From contig WPIO01000002.1 of the NCBI GenBank assembly GCA_009760855.2, positions 5,515,001 through 5,579,000 of the forward strand: a stretch of 64,000 nt of DNA, written 5' to 3'. The notes beneath the pieces were generated by a model. That model did no database searches. It was not told the DNA's origin and saw only the letters and a list, made by a program, of their open reading frames with translations. Origin of the DNA: Cristatella mucedo. Lineage: Eukaryota; Bryozoa; Phylactolaemata; Cristatellidae. Both the position numbers and the translations under genes were made by a program. How positions within the stretch are numbered: the stretch's first letter is position 1; each line of letters starts with the position of its first letter. Below, in pieces: positions 35,706 through 46,785 of this stretch.

Positions 35706-35890
35706 TAAAAAATACTAGCTGATCTAACAGCCTCTTGTGTATAGCGACAGAAGAGCCTTTACGGCTATCGCCGCCGCTCGCAGCGGCGACAAAGAATCAC
35801 CCACCGCAGGATTTGAACCTACGATCTCGGGACAGAGGTCGTGAAAATCGAATGCCTTACTTGGTGTACCATCACGGTTCACTGTTACAC
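35706..35890 (-). mobile_element. Type B tRNA-derived SINE
   Basis: On the minus strand: head near 35880, B-box-like GTAGGTTCAAATCCTG, a body with AAAGGCTCTTCTGTCGCTAT and the end GAGGCTGTTAGATCAGC. It lies at the edge of the GC-rich region. Confidence 0.85.
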
Positions 35891-36355
35891 ATGATATTTT
35901 ATTTGCAAATAGCTGCGCTCCGTGGGGAGTGCGGCAGGCGAGCTCACCAGGCGCTATTAGTAACCGCCGGCGGTTGCGGCTTTCTTGAGGGGGGGGGGGA
36001 ATCGCACAATTTGGCAAGGCAACGCTTCGCTGCATCGTAGTCTTACCCAGAGCACGGGGAGGGGGCCGGAGGTCTGAATCCCCCACCTCCGCGGATTTGA
36101 CTGAAGAAGCCGAGCTGCTCCTTCAGCCAAGCTGCTGCACCTCTCAAGCCCCTCCTTCGCCAAAAAGTACCTTCCCCACCCACCCAGCGGAGACCCGATA
36201 GCCCCTTGTGCCTACCTATCACGTTTCCAGGCTCGGAGAGCTTCTCTAGAGGCGTATCGCTCAGAGCATGGAGCGCCTCAGCTGCTCGAGTTTAGCAATT
36301 CAGGCGGGATGCACGCAAATCCACCATGTTTCTCTCGCGGTTGGTACGTGAGCAG

Positions 36356-36571
36356 CAGCGGTTTTCAACCTGTGGGTCGCGACCCCTTTGGGGGGGTCGA
36401 ACGACCCTTTCACAGGGGTCGAACGACCCTTTCACAGGGGTCTGCTAAGGCGGAATCAGAAAACACGCGTTTCCACGTTTCGCACACCATAATTTTACGG
36501 CTGGGGGTTGTTGCCACACCATGAGAAACTGTATTAAAGGGTCGCGGCATTAGGAAGGTTGAGAACCACTG
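36356..36571. mobile_element. SPIN-like hAT MITE
   Basis: Ends CAGCGGTTTTCAACCTGTGG (left) and the complement of CAGTGGTTCTCAACCTTCCT (right) form the TIRs. Internal blocks GGGTCGCGACCCCTTTGG, 'TCGAACGACCCTTTCACAGG', 'ATAATTTTACGGCTGGGGGT' and 'AACTGTATTAAAGGGTCGCG' are the ones I know from the SPIN (Space Invader) hAT family. It is 216 bp and non-coding. A 22-bp block (36393-36414) is tandemly duplicated. A matching 8-bp target duplication is not visible. The identification is from memory. Confidence 0.82.
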
Positions 36572-37283
36572 TACTAGAGGGTACGCTAGCTCGGCGCGAA
36601 ATGGACGTGCACGTTCAGGGTCAGTTTCCAGAGGATCCGTAATTTTCCTGCGTGGGCCAATCGTATTTTTGCTGACGGGGTGCATTCTTGTTGGTCATGT
36701 CTGTCTACAAAGGCCTGCCGAGCGGCGAGCCTTCGGCACCAAATTCGAAGCTCTTCAAATTTCGCTGCAGCCAATTTATGGCGCTTCGCCCGGCGAATGG
36801 AGCTGGAGCTCAACCGTAGATGGTTCATCATTAGAGATCATTTAGCATTAGAGATATCCAGGCTACGTGGATATCCGAGAGATCATTAATCGTGTAGAGA
36901 GGCTATAGAGCCCGTCTGAGCGGCCGGCAAGCCATCGTCGCCGAGCTGCCATCGGCTGCTTCTCCAGCCGAAGGCAGCTCGCCAATGTTTTCAGACGAGG
37001 TTGCGAGAGCGAGTGCAGCCAGCAGATTGCCTCCGCGGCGGCACTGCGTCAGGCTTAATAAGCTAAATTTATATAAACGGTGTCTAGAAAGGCTTCGGCC
37101 GGATATTCTGAATTTCTCGAAAATGGTGTACGAGGGTTTTATTCCATAGGGGCTGAGGAGCCCGCCGAGTTTTCCACAGGTGAAACTAAAAGGCAAAGGT
37201 GAGCAGCTAAAATAATCATACCGCAAGAGTTGAAATAGCATTTTGTTTTAGTGCGCTTAGAGAGATTCTCTGAACGGATAGTC

Positions 37284-37313
37284 CTTACTTACTTACTTAC
37301 TTACTTACTTACT
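37284..37313. repeat. (CTTA)n microsatellite
   Basis: About seven units of CTTA. Confidence 0.9.
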
Positions 37314-37834
37314 CCTCGGATAGTCCCTTGAATGCGTGTCAATCTCCTCAAAGGTCGAGGCCCCGATACTAATTCCTGGCCAAGCCGCTGACTCGTACGT
37401 TTCGCGACCAACGCAGCATCCCTGACAGTATGCAAGTACATCCGTTACGCTATTCCTTTCACGGAGCGACCAAACGTCTGCTTGCCTGTGCCTAGGAGCG
37501 GGCGGCCACCGATTGGCGGCGTCTCGAGGTCGTGCGCGACTGCCGGTATAGCGACGCTACGGACTCACCTTCGTCTTCAGCTCTGGGCAGGGGCGAGGAT
37601 CGCGGTTCTAGTGCTGGGATCTCTTCTGCGGCGAGCTCAGAGCTTAAAGATTCCAACGGGCAGCCAACGCGGCGCGCATACACTTGGCCTGCAGCCAGCT
37701 TGGCCCCGAAGCAGCAGGCGCTGCTGCCGAGCCAGCGTGCGGCGGCTTCCCTGGCCTCCCAGGAGCCGCGGCTGCTTCCTTCGCGGCATCCGTGAGTGTC
37801 CGCCATTCGCATCATTCTTCAGCAGTTCACGACA

Positions 37835-37960
37835 GCTGCTACGAAACAGAGAGGCTAAAAACCAGGACCTGATGGCACGAGGAGGCAGAAGCTGGCGCAA
37901 CACTTCAGCAAGGTATGAAGGAGCCGAGCCGTAGCAGACGTGATGGGCACCCACAGAGTC
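37835..37960 (-). mobile_element. LINE family 2 fragment
   Basis: The minus-strand frame contains SAPSYLAEVLRQLLPPRAIR, like GLAPSYLAELLYPFQPRRAV at 27.55 kb. Confidence 0.65.
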
Positions 37961-38474
37961 TAACCAAGAACTAGTGTATAGCACAAGACCCGCCGACACT
38001 TGCCTAGAACTTCCCTAAGAGAAAAAGGTTCGTCAAATTTGGAACGGACCTTTTCGGGTCCATAAACTAACAGGACAGACAAAGAAAGTGAAGAGTGGGC
38101 AGACTAATAAGATCGATGCTTACATGCACAGCTAAGGCCCGCGAGTAGTTTTGGCGAGGGCTCTGTTTGTATAGCTGCATAGGCAGCCGAATCACAATCA
38201 AACGAAGCCATCGCTGCACACATGCTGCTAGTCAGCTGTTCTATTCTGCGAACTATAGTGTACTGTGAACCCGCAGAGCGGAAGCTGACGCTCTTCAGTG
38301 ACGGACTAAGTCCAGCCAGTGACAGCAGTGGGGCACGGTGAATTCGCGAGATACGAGGAGAACTCGAGGACAAGAGCCCAGTGATGGACCAGGAAATCAA
38401 CCGCCGAACGCGAATGCCGAGTTCTCGCTGCGAGAGCATTAGCTTAAGTCTCACAAAAAAGTGCTATTATCTTT

Positions 38475-38477
<3 letters not shown>

Positions 38478-38553
<76 letters not shown>

Positions 38554-38600
38554 TCTCTCTCTCTCTCTCTCTCTTCCTCTCTCTCTCACGCTCTCTTTCC
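38478..38600. repeat. (CT)n microsatellite
   Basis: About 74 bases pure CT, then imperfect CT-rich DNA. Confidence 0.95.
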
Positions 38601-38715
38601 TCCCTCTGAAAAAATATGCCCGCTGCCCGACCACACCTCTAGAATCTCTCTCGCTAAATCTCTAAATATCCGGCAGAAGCCTCTCTCTGGAAGCCCATAA
38701 GCGGAATCCTGGTAG

Positions 38716-38746
38716 GCGCCACCCGGAAACGGTTTCCGGGTGGCGC
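38716..38746. repeat. Perfect 15-bp inverted repeat with a 1-nt centre
   Basis: GCGCCACCCGGAAAC, then G, then GTTTCCGGGTGGCGC. Every arm base pairs. Function unknown. Confidence 0.95.
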
Positions 38747-39652
38747 TTGCTAAAGAGGTGATGGAGGTTAAATGGTGTTTTTGGCTTGAGGAAGCGGGTG
38801 AATGGGGGGGGGGCTCGAGGGACTGCAATTTTGGTTGGGGCCGCAGCCGATTCCAACCCCGGCAGCAGAGCTGCTGCCTGGCCTCGGCTGGGCTGGGCCT
38901 GAAGGCATCGCCAGGCAGCGGCTGGCGGAGCGATCGCTAGCCCTTCAGCTCTCGCCTCGCGGTCGATCGCCGCACTTCGGCCGGCTCGCCGACGTCCGCC
39001 CGTGCATGTCCGCGAGCTTCGGTGCGCCACGATGGCCCAAGCGAGCTGTGCGCCACGATGGCCCAAGCGAGCTGACTGACACCGCGCAAGCTTCGAGAAG
39101 CTTCGCCACTCCGCGAGCGGGTGGAGTGCTCGAGCAAACGTCGTCGCCGCAGCCGCCCCCGCGGCGCTCTCGCTGAGCGCTACGATGCCGCTCGGACGAT
39201 TATCAGTCGCCGGCCTGCTAGTCCTTATAGCTCTCATTAGAATTTGATGACGCGAGCTTCCGCTGGTTTAAGTGTCGCTCATTAAGCCTGATTTTTATAA
39301 CGGTCAGCGCCGATCTCATCGGCTACGGCGTCGTCGCTCGTCTAATGCGTGCGACCGGGGGAAAAAAGAAGAGAATTGATGACAGCAGTCGCGTGCACTC
39401 GCACCGTGAATGAGATATACCGTCCCTTCCCGCGAAAACCTGTACGCCTGATTTACAACGTACCCGGTAATTGTCACGAGGGCTGCGACGCGGCCCCACG
39501 CTGCTGGCTAATCGTCCTAGTCGGTCCAAGAGGCGGTCTTATAAGACCGGGCTCCCTGCCACGGCCTGACGCGTTGTTTTGCGTTTCGCCTCGCTAAGGA
39601 GTAGTGGGTCCCGTCCAGGGCGTAAACAATGAACATCGGAAGACTCATCCGA

Positions 39653-39721
39653 GTCACGGATCGTTACACTTCAGTGGCCCCTTTGTCTGAGAGCGGCGCT
39701 CTTTCGCCGCTTGCCGTCGCG
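39653..39721 (+). repeat. 69-bp direct repeat, copy 1
   Basis: Identical to 41009-41077 except at one base. Contains GATCGTTACACTTCAGTGGC. In the shared open frame both copies encode VTDRYTSVAPLSESGALSPL and the one difference is synonymous. Family unknown. Confidence 0.9.
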
Positions 39722-40394
39722 CTCGCGCGTCACCGCGTCGCTTGTGCGGTGCACAATTTGGCGTCGATCGCGACGAGCGTCGGCGCGGTCGCTCAGCACG
39801 CGTCCAGCTCGGGCCGCGTGACGCTGCTGTGTGACGATCTGATATCCACCGTCTCGCCGGCGCCACGGCTTCCGACCGAGTGCAGGACTGAGTCGGAGCG
39901 CAAGGCGAAGAGTGAGCTGCTGGCGGCCTGCCGGGAGAGCGACGGGCGCCGCTCCGCGGCGCAGGGGGCGGCGCCCGTTGCGGAGCAAAGGAGCTCTGCA
40001 TTTGTGGGCGCTTTGGTTTAGTGCGCTCGACCGGAAGTTCGTTCTGGCTTCGTGGGTGTGAAGTTTCGCCGGAGCGAAGCCGCTCCTCCACCTTTAAAGG
40101 GACGGTCACTAAAACCATAGAGTGCTGAGGAGGTAGCATCTTTTTTAGACTGGTCTACGGAAGCTTGTCTTCGTCTTACAGCTTCGGGCAACTTTTTCAG
40201 AAGGTAGGCAGCCATTCTTTTTAGATTTGCTATGCGCAAGCCTGCCGGGTAGGTTGCCTTCGGAGCACATCAGGCTCAAGAAATGGGGTTGGTACCGGTC
40301 TCCTTTTAGGTGGCATCTAAACATGATTCCAGGCAGCGCACTTCGGTGCGGACACTCAAACTTTGCCAAAATAAGGTAAATTCATTTTTTTAGA

Positions 40395-40465
40395 GGCGCT
40401 GAAAAGCCCACGTGAGGTGCCTAGAAAGAGATTGAATTCTCTGAGGGCGCTATATCAAATGTACT
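40395..40465 (+). mobile_element. L2-type tail (SINE or LINE 3' end)
   Basis: GTGCCTAGAAAGAGATTGAA followed by TTCTCTGAGGGCGCTATATC, the tail in its L2-like form. No tRNA head recognised upstream. Confidence 0.75.
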
Positions 40466-40594
40466 ATTACCTTGTCTGCGCTTCTTTTGCGCAAAGAACC
40501 GAACCGCTGTGCGTCCATAGAAAGCTTAAAAAATGTGTTCTTCAAGGATGCTATTAAATACTTACCAAATAAAACATAATCATTCGCAAAGTGC

Positions 40595-40705
40595 CCGAAG
40601 AGAAAATAATCTCTATCCAGGCGCTGTACGTACGCCGCAGGGCTGGAACTCACGACCTCGGCAGTCAAAGGCAAGCGAGCACTCTACCCCCGAACGGGTC
40701 GAACT
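40595..40705 (-). mobile_element. Type A SINE
   Basis: Minus strand: head with GAGTGCTCGCTTGCC, B-box-like GGTCGTGAGTTCCAGCCCTG, then GGCGTACGTACAGCGCCTGG and the degraded L2-type tail. Confidence 0.75.
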
Positions 40706-41008
40706 GGAGTCGAAGCTAAAGATGTCAACCGGAGGGTGGTGCGCCATTGATTCAAAAGTAAATCGTCTGCCAAGACAGACGCTAGCGACACATTTCGGCG
40801 TCGCCTCGTCCGCCAAGCTCCGGCTCCAAGTCGGTCTCGGGAGCTAAACGTGCGGTCAGGGAATTGATAGAAGCGTTGACGTTTTAGACTGTTAGCTTGT
40901 AAGGCTACTAGACCGCGACTACGCATGGGTACTAGCCACAGTGAGTGGCGGAAGGCTGCTGCTTGTATACATTCAACCGGGTCGTTCATCCTCGGTCGCT
41001 CGAGCATG

Positions 41009-41077
41009 GTCACGGATCGTTACACTTCAGTGGCCCCTTTGTCTGAGAGCGGCGCTCTTTCACCGCTTGCCGTCGCG
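41009..41077 (+). repeat. 69-bp direct repeat, copy 2
   Basis: See copy 1 at 39653-39721. The flanks of the two copies do not align beyond the 69 bases. Confidence 0.9.
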
Positions 41078-41862
41078 GCCACAGCGAGGTCAAATGAGCA
41101 GTATATCTATTGATCCTTTAGCCTGCCCCGAAAGTTACACAGCCCCCACAGAATGGCTCCTCAATGAGGGCTGCCCGGCTTCTGAATTTAGTAGATACAT
41201 TTTTTGAGCATAAAGTAAGTGCACAGCACAGTACGACAGGCTCGTTAGCCTCGCGCGGTTCGTGTGGGGCGTGGCGCGCTGCAGAAGGTTCGCAAGTGCA
41301 ATTTTGGTGTCTAGAAGAGCTTTCGTTACTTATGTAGGGAGATCCAACTTGCGCGGTGTAATTTGGTAATCATTTTTAAACACGTCTAGAACACGAAAGA
41401 AACACGCCTACTGCTGAGGGGCGCGCTGCCTCAAGCGCTGCAAACGAGCTCGACGCCTTTTTAGTTGTTCAAAGACGCTTCCGTTGGCCGGACTTCCAAA
41501 ATTCCAACGAGTCGAGCCAAAAGCTAGAGTTGAAAGATGAAAATAAGCGTACACGCGTTCAAATGGCACGCTTGTTGAGGGCCGCAGAGCGCGTCCGTGC
41601 GGATACGTCCGTCTCGAGGCAAATTTCGCGAGCGCGCTTGGAAAGTCTCCGGACGCAGGCCGGACGAAGCTTTACGGCCGGCACAGTAGACGGACGGCAA
41701 CGCGTTGCACCGCTCCGTCCGCTTCTGCGGCTAGTTTGGTAATCGAAAGCTAAAAGATTGCCGAGTGGGCGTTCGCAGCTGCTCACTTCGGCGGAGCGCT
41801 GCGGACGCTCTCGATGATAAGAGGTGTGAGGTCGAGGAGAGTGTGTGTGAATATCTTAATAG

Positions 41863-41863
<1 letters not shown>

Positions 41864-41898
<35 letters not shown>
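41864..41898. repeat. (GA)n microsatellite
   Basis: Pure GA repeat about 640 bases upstream of the FoxB start codon. Confidence 0.92.
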
Positions 41899-41900
<2 letters not shown>

Positions 41901-42532
41901 GATGGATTGATAGGTGGCTCGCGTGCAAGCCCGCTCTCTACACTCCAGTTGCTGGTGCTACGGCTTGTGAATGAGGCTTGACTACGCGGTTCCCTCCGTA
42001 CTAGAACTCCCGGTCCCAGAGGGCCTTGGCTCGCTCTCCGAACCGGCTCCGACCCCTACCCACCCCAACTCCGTTGTGGTGGGAGGCGGACCCGATATTG
42101 CGCCCCGCCCTCGCGACCGATGACCTTTTAGCTTATTATTATTCGCGGGTCGCGAGCCGAGCCGACGTCCCCGAACGGCTTTCGGATTAGTCGAGTCATT
42201 TCTGTGGGCGAGCCCCTACGTTGGGCGACAGGAGGCGGCGGCCCGCGTTCTACAGCAAACAATCGGCGAGCTAAATAAGTCATTCCGCCTTCAGCCGATC
42301 GAGTTCGCGCTCGGAGCGGGTACGTGCAGGACGGTGAGGCGCTCGCTCGCTGTGCGGTGGCCTCGTGCCGCGGCCCGCCCCAGACAGCGAAAGCGCGATC
42401 GCGAGAAGCTCGCGGCGCTAGCGCGCACCGGCGCTCAGTGCATCCTCTCCGCTTGTAGCAGTAGTAGTGCGTTCGTAGCAGCGAGTTGACTCAGCAGCGC
42501 GAGTGCACGTGGCGCCTGCACGACGAGGAGAA

Positions 42533-42776
42533 ATGCCGCGACCGGGTCGCACGGCCTACCACAACGGCAAGCCTCCCTACTCGTACATAGCGCTCACGGC
42601 GATGGCCATTCAGAGTTCCGACGAGAAAATGCTGCCGCTGTCGGAGATATACAAGTGGATCACCGGCAACTTCCCCTACTATCGCGAGAACACTCAGCGC
42701 TGGCAGAACTCGCTGCGCCACAATCTGTCGTTCAACGATTGCTTCGTCAAAATACCGAGAAACGCCAGCGGTAAAG
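42533..42776 (+). CDS. FoxB: FoxB forkhead transcription factor, exon 1
   Basis: Begins MPRPGR, the characteristic FoxB N terminus, which fixes the start at 42533 (the frame is open for ten codons upstream without another ATG). The forkhead domain starts at [17 protein letters not shown] (residues 13-29), then [20 protein letters not shown] and the recognition helix [15 protein letters not shown] with the DNA-contacting N, R and H. Forkhead proteins bind DNA as monomers; FoxB acts in nervous system and axial patterning in other animals. The exon ends AAAG|gtaact, phase 1. An alternative donor six bases earlier (G|gtaaag) would shorten the wing by two residues; the chosen one keeps the family length. 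Confidence 0.95.
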
Positions 42777-43441
42777 GTAACTAGTCTCGGCGCCGCCGCC
42801 GCCGGCCCTGGTCGCGCGCGGCACGTGTGTGGTTCGGTTCGTTCGCTCGCTCGCTCGTCGGCGCCGCAGCGTCGTTTGCTCGCTCGCTCGCTCGAGACCA
42901 CACTTGCCGCCAACCGTGGTGCCGTTCGCGCATTTTCGAGCCACTGACGGCGAGTTTATTTGCCATCGGCCGTAGCCAGCGAAAGCGCTCGCGACGCGCG
43001 TTCGTCGTCTTCGCCGTCGTTGGAGCGGTAGCGACCCGCAAGTGAGGCGGGCGTGTCCCTGCAGCCATAAGGAACGCCTCGCGTGGAGGCGGCGCACCAG
43101 CGTGCGCTCGCACGCTTGCCCTCCTGCCGCCACTGCCCCCTCAAATATTCGGCGCCGCGTCTCTTGGTCTCTTGCGGTCGGCGTGCGCCCGCCCGCCGCC
43201 TGAGAGGATCCCCGCGAGTGACCATAACATGTTTTTTCCGGGCCAGGGTCGACCGCCACTATCCCCCCCACCCACCCAACCCCCTCTCTCCCACGCCCTC
43301 TGTCTAACATCAGCCGCCCTTCTACCTAACCTACCTTCTCCTGCTGCAGCCGTCCCCGGTCCAAAATTGCCTCGCCAATCCGCCGCCGGCGCCGCGCTAG
43401 GCATTGCTCAACGGAATCCGGCGGCGGGGCGCGTGTTTCAG
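42777..43441 (+). other. FoxB intron
   Basis: A 665-bp GC-rich GT-AG intron (gtaact ... gtgtttcag). It interrupts the forkhead domain just before the conserved wing sequence G(C/S)(Y/F)WALHP. It contains (GCTC)-like repeats near 42840-42895. Confidence 0.9.
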
Positions 43442-44271
43442 GCAAAGGATGCTACTGGGCTCTGCATCCCAAGTGCGCCGGTATGTTCGAGAACGGCTCC
43501 TTCCTGCGCCGTCGCAAGCGGTTCAAGCTGAATCGCTCGGGTGCCCGCGACTCAGCAGACGGCGGCCGCGACGAGGCAGGCGGCGGCCGCGACGAGGCAG
43601 GCGGCGCCTCGTCGCAGCAGCACCGCACGCCGACCGACGCTTGGTCGCCCGACGCTGCGTCGCTGCGACTCAGCGACCGGAACGACAGCGGGCGGCTCGT
43701 TTCCTGTTTACCCGTGGCCGCTGCCGCTACGTACCCGTGGCTAAGGACTGCGATGGCGGCCTCCGCGGCGTCGCACCCGCCGTCGACTTCCGCTGCCGAG
43801 GCGGCGGCGGCGGCGGTAGCCACGTCGAGGGCAAAGCAGGACAATCCTTACTTCCCCTTCCTCTACTGGCCGCCCTGGACGTGGTCGCTGCTCATGCATC
43901 AGCCGATGCACCAGCCGCAGCAGCAGCTCCGCCGCCATTCGCAGCCGCCATCTTCGCCCGCCGATCGAGAGCGACTCGCCGCCGGAGGCATCCGTGGCAT
44001 TTCGAAAGAGCCGACGGCCTGCTCGACGACGGCCTACTCTGCGAGGCCGCCGACACAGACTGACGCCTGCGTCGACGAGCGCGGCGGCGGCTGTGGCAGC
44101 GCCGCCATTGCCGATCAACGCGGTCGCCGCGCCAGCAGCTCGAGAGTCAACGACGAGTCCCAGGGCTCGAGACTCGACGAGTGCGCCGCTGCCGCCGCCT
44201 CGAGGGTCCAGGAAGCTCCTCTCGATCTGTCTCGGAAGCGACGTCGGCTCATCGACGGCGTCGAGCCGTAG
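43442..44271 (+). CDS. FoxB: FoxB forkhead transcription factor, exon 2
   Basis: Completes the forkhead domain with [20 protein letters not shown] and the basic LRRRKRFKL. The rest is low-complexity: a duplicated GGRDEAG unit, Ala runs, a [12 protein letters not shown] aromatic patch similar to the 'YPF.FYW' patch of FoxB proteins, and His/Gln-rich [11 protein letters not shown]. Near the C terminus is PLDLS (341-345), a consensus CtBP co-repressor-binding motif, followed directly by the basic RKRRR. The whole protein is 357 residues, close to usual FoxB length. Large open frames in other frames and on the minus strand here are by-products of GC-rich sequence. Confidence 0.92.
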
Positions 44272-46567
44272 GAGCATCGGCCCGTGGGAGCGCACGCGCG
44301 TGCTGGACGATTCGGCGGGGCGCTCGCTCGCTTGCCGCTGTGCGCTCGCTCGCTTGTCGTCGTCGTCGCTGGTGGCCGCGGCGGCTGCGGCGCCGGCGTT
44401 AGTCCCCCGCCCGTCCTCCGACAGAGGACAGAGGCCTGATATCGAGGCAGTTCGGCGACGACTGAATGACTCGTCGCGAATCATTGCTCTGCGGCCGGCG
44501 GCTCCGCCCGCTACAATCGGAAGAGACGAGCGACTGCTCGCGTCAGGCCGAGCGACCGCTCGGCAGCGCGCTCGGCACCGCTGGAGAAAGTGACTCGACG
44601 CGCGCGGCTCGCGATTTGCTACTGTTTTCGTCGCCGTTTGGCGAAAAGCAAAGTGACCAGGTTTAACGAGTTGGTGAGGCTCCATGTATCGGCTGTTTGT
44701 GGGCCCGGCGGCGCCCCCCTCCACCGAATTGCGTCGGGGCCTGCGCCAGTTCATCATAAGGACAGTGAGCTAATCCCAGGGACGGTCGGCAGCGACTGGC
44801 TAGCGCCCGTCGGCGGTATGCAGAAAAAGAACCGGCTGCCCATGCAGACGTTCACCCCACGCGCGACTCGGTAGCGAATTCAGGCTCCCAACGAATATCC
44901 GCCCGACTTCGGAGGAACATAACGATGGAAGACCGAGCGACTGCAAAGAGGAAGTGCCATAGATAGAAGAAATGACTAGCGGCGAGTCCACCACGAATTC
45001 GATAAAGGCGGAAGCGCTTCGAACGGAAGCGCTGCTAAGGAGTTGGGCAGTGGCACACCACCAGCCATCACTCAACCGCTTAACCCTGAGGACTAGAGAG
45101 TGGTCTAAACCTCGACCCACCCGCCCGCCCACCGCGACAGTTGCGGGCAGGTTCAGAAAGCCGAAAGCGGCCACAGCGCTGGAGCTGGGAAGGCTGTCGT
45201 GTCGAGACGGCCGGAGCACAAGCAGCAGCAGCGAGGCCGCCGAGCTGCTGCGCTGCGCTGGACGCCGCTCGCGCTCGCGCCGTTGTGCAGTCGCTGCTGC
45301 AGAGGGACTAGTCGGGGTAGAGTAAAAGGCGCATCCGGCGGACGCGCAGATGACGCAGAGCAGCTGGGAGCGAGCGTTCGGCCGACGCGATAGGGCAGCG
45401 GCTGCAACTGCTATCCTGACTCAATGCCAGAACGTAATGGAGGCCAGGTGAGTGCCCGCCTACGTCGAGGTCGCAGTTGTGGAAAAAGGCGTCCTTCTTG
45501 CTGGAAGCAGGTTGTCCGCCAGTCGGGCGGTGCGACAACGCAATGGAAGCGCTCACGTAAAGATATCGCGGATAAGTCTACAGGGTGGACGGTGCAAAAG
45601 CGCAGCACCTCAGGCAGCCTTCGGTTAAATAATACGCGCGTGAAGATGGCTGACGGTAAGGCCGGCGGCAGCTGGGTATATTCCATCCTGTGCAACGTGG
45701 CGGGAGAGATTATTAAACCAGCTCAAGAGTAAATCGCTAGATCAGTGTATGCAACCGTTGATTTCGCCATTGTTACGCAAAAGTGGTGGTTTGTTCGAAG
45801 GATGTGAGTCACGGTTAAACCAGGCAAGCTTCGGTGACTATCGCTCCTCATTCCGCCACCGCATTCCGAAAATAAGTATGAGAAGTCGCTTCGCTCGCCT
45901 TACCGCGTGGCGCTTAAAGCCCCGCGGCGCGCCGCCCCGCCCAGCCTCTGGCCGCCGCAGGGGGGGAGTCGCGATGAAAGCAGTGGCGGAAATTGTCTAG
46001 GCCGGAACTTCCGACCAGCAGTTTTCGAGTGCCGCAGAAAGATGGCGGCGGCGGGCATTCCCCAGGCAGCTACTCGCGAGCTGCGCACGCTGGCTTGTGT
46101 TGCGCTCGTGAATGACGAGTGCGGCGCGCTTGGTCAACTGCGGCTCAACGCTGCACGAGCACGAGTGTAGCCGAGCCGAGGCGTCCGGAAGCGAGGCGAA
46201 GCGCGGCAGCAGCGCTTGCACAGCTGCGTCGGGACTCGCTGTAAGGGGACGTGATGCAACAACCGAGGGGGCGTCGCTGCCGTGCGCTGCAGCGGCGCAC
46301 GCTGGCCTTCGAAAATGCAGCTGAAACTCGGGACAGCCCAGGTCGAGGCGCTATGCATAGCTCGATATCTTGCCGGCTGCGCACGGCCTTTCGCCGCCCG
46401 TACGGCCGCTGACGAGTTCGCAGTTTGAGCGAGAGTGAAGATTGTCGTCTGAAATACTCCTCTGTACAGAAGGGGAATTTTTTTGGCTAAATCTTTCTGG
46501 GCACTTTACATAAGTACACTCGAAAAATAGCACGCGGCGGCGGCTGGGCTGTGCACAGATTTCCCCG
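44272..46567. other. Region downstream of FoxB
   Basis: GC-rich at first, with no recognised repeat or gene. ATTAAA at 45712-45717 is the only polyadenylation-like hexamer I noticed and is far from the stop. The many short open frames carry no domain I recognise. Confidence 0.6.
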
Positions 46568-46680
46568 GTTTGGTCTTACGGATTAGGTGCTCGTCTTTAA
46601 TGACCAAGGTCGTGGGCTCAAGCCCTGAGGCATATATGTAAAGCGTCTGAATAGAGTTTAAGTTAACTTAAGACATTATA
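46568..46680 (+). mobile_element. Type A SINE
   Basis: Head with GGATTAGGTGCTCGTCTTTA, B-box-like GGTCGTGGGCTCAAGCCCTG, then GGCATATATGTAAAGCGTCT and a mutated L2-type tail running into an AT tract. Confidence 0.85.
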
Positions 46681-46785
46681 TAATGGATTTATATATCCAT
46701 TATATAATGGATATACATTATACAGTGCCTTATATATATATATATATATATATCTTTATATATATTTATATATATATATATATAT

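Larger units (their letters stand above)
30911..42532. other. Region from the ELP1 3' end to FoxB
   Basis: It begins with the presumptive ELP1 3' UTR. The rest has LINE, SINE and hAT fragments and low-complexity DNA, listed separately. Base composition shifts to GC-rich at about 36 kb. I see no convincing gene in it; 31.5-32.7, 36.6-37.2 and 41.1-42.4 kb show no supported feature beyond simple repeats. Confidence 0.7.
42090..44650. promoter_or_regulatory. CpG-dense island over FoxB
   Basis: High density of CG dinucleotides by eye, from about 42.1 kb through both FoxB exons and the intron. CpG richness continues less evenly to about 50 kb. No clear TATA box; an AAATAAG-type element near 42270 is weak. 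Confidence 0.5.

Noticed and set aside
37284-37313. CRISPR-like array of short repeats
   Set aside because: Simple CTTA microsatellite without spacers, in eukaryotic DNA.
39629-40021. 130-codon ORF containing repeat copy 1
   Set aside because: Not called as a gene: apart from the 69-bp repeat it has only GC-biased composition. The repeat itself is reported.
43404-44063. 219-codon + strand ORF overlapping FoxB exon 2
   Set aside because: Out of frame with the conserved forkhead sequence; a shadow frame.
43741-44757. 338-codon - strand ORF antisense to FoxB exon 2
   Set aside because: It mirrors the FoxB coding frame in GC-rich DNA, is Arg/Ala/Gly-rich and has no domain; a by-product of the real gene.
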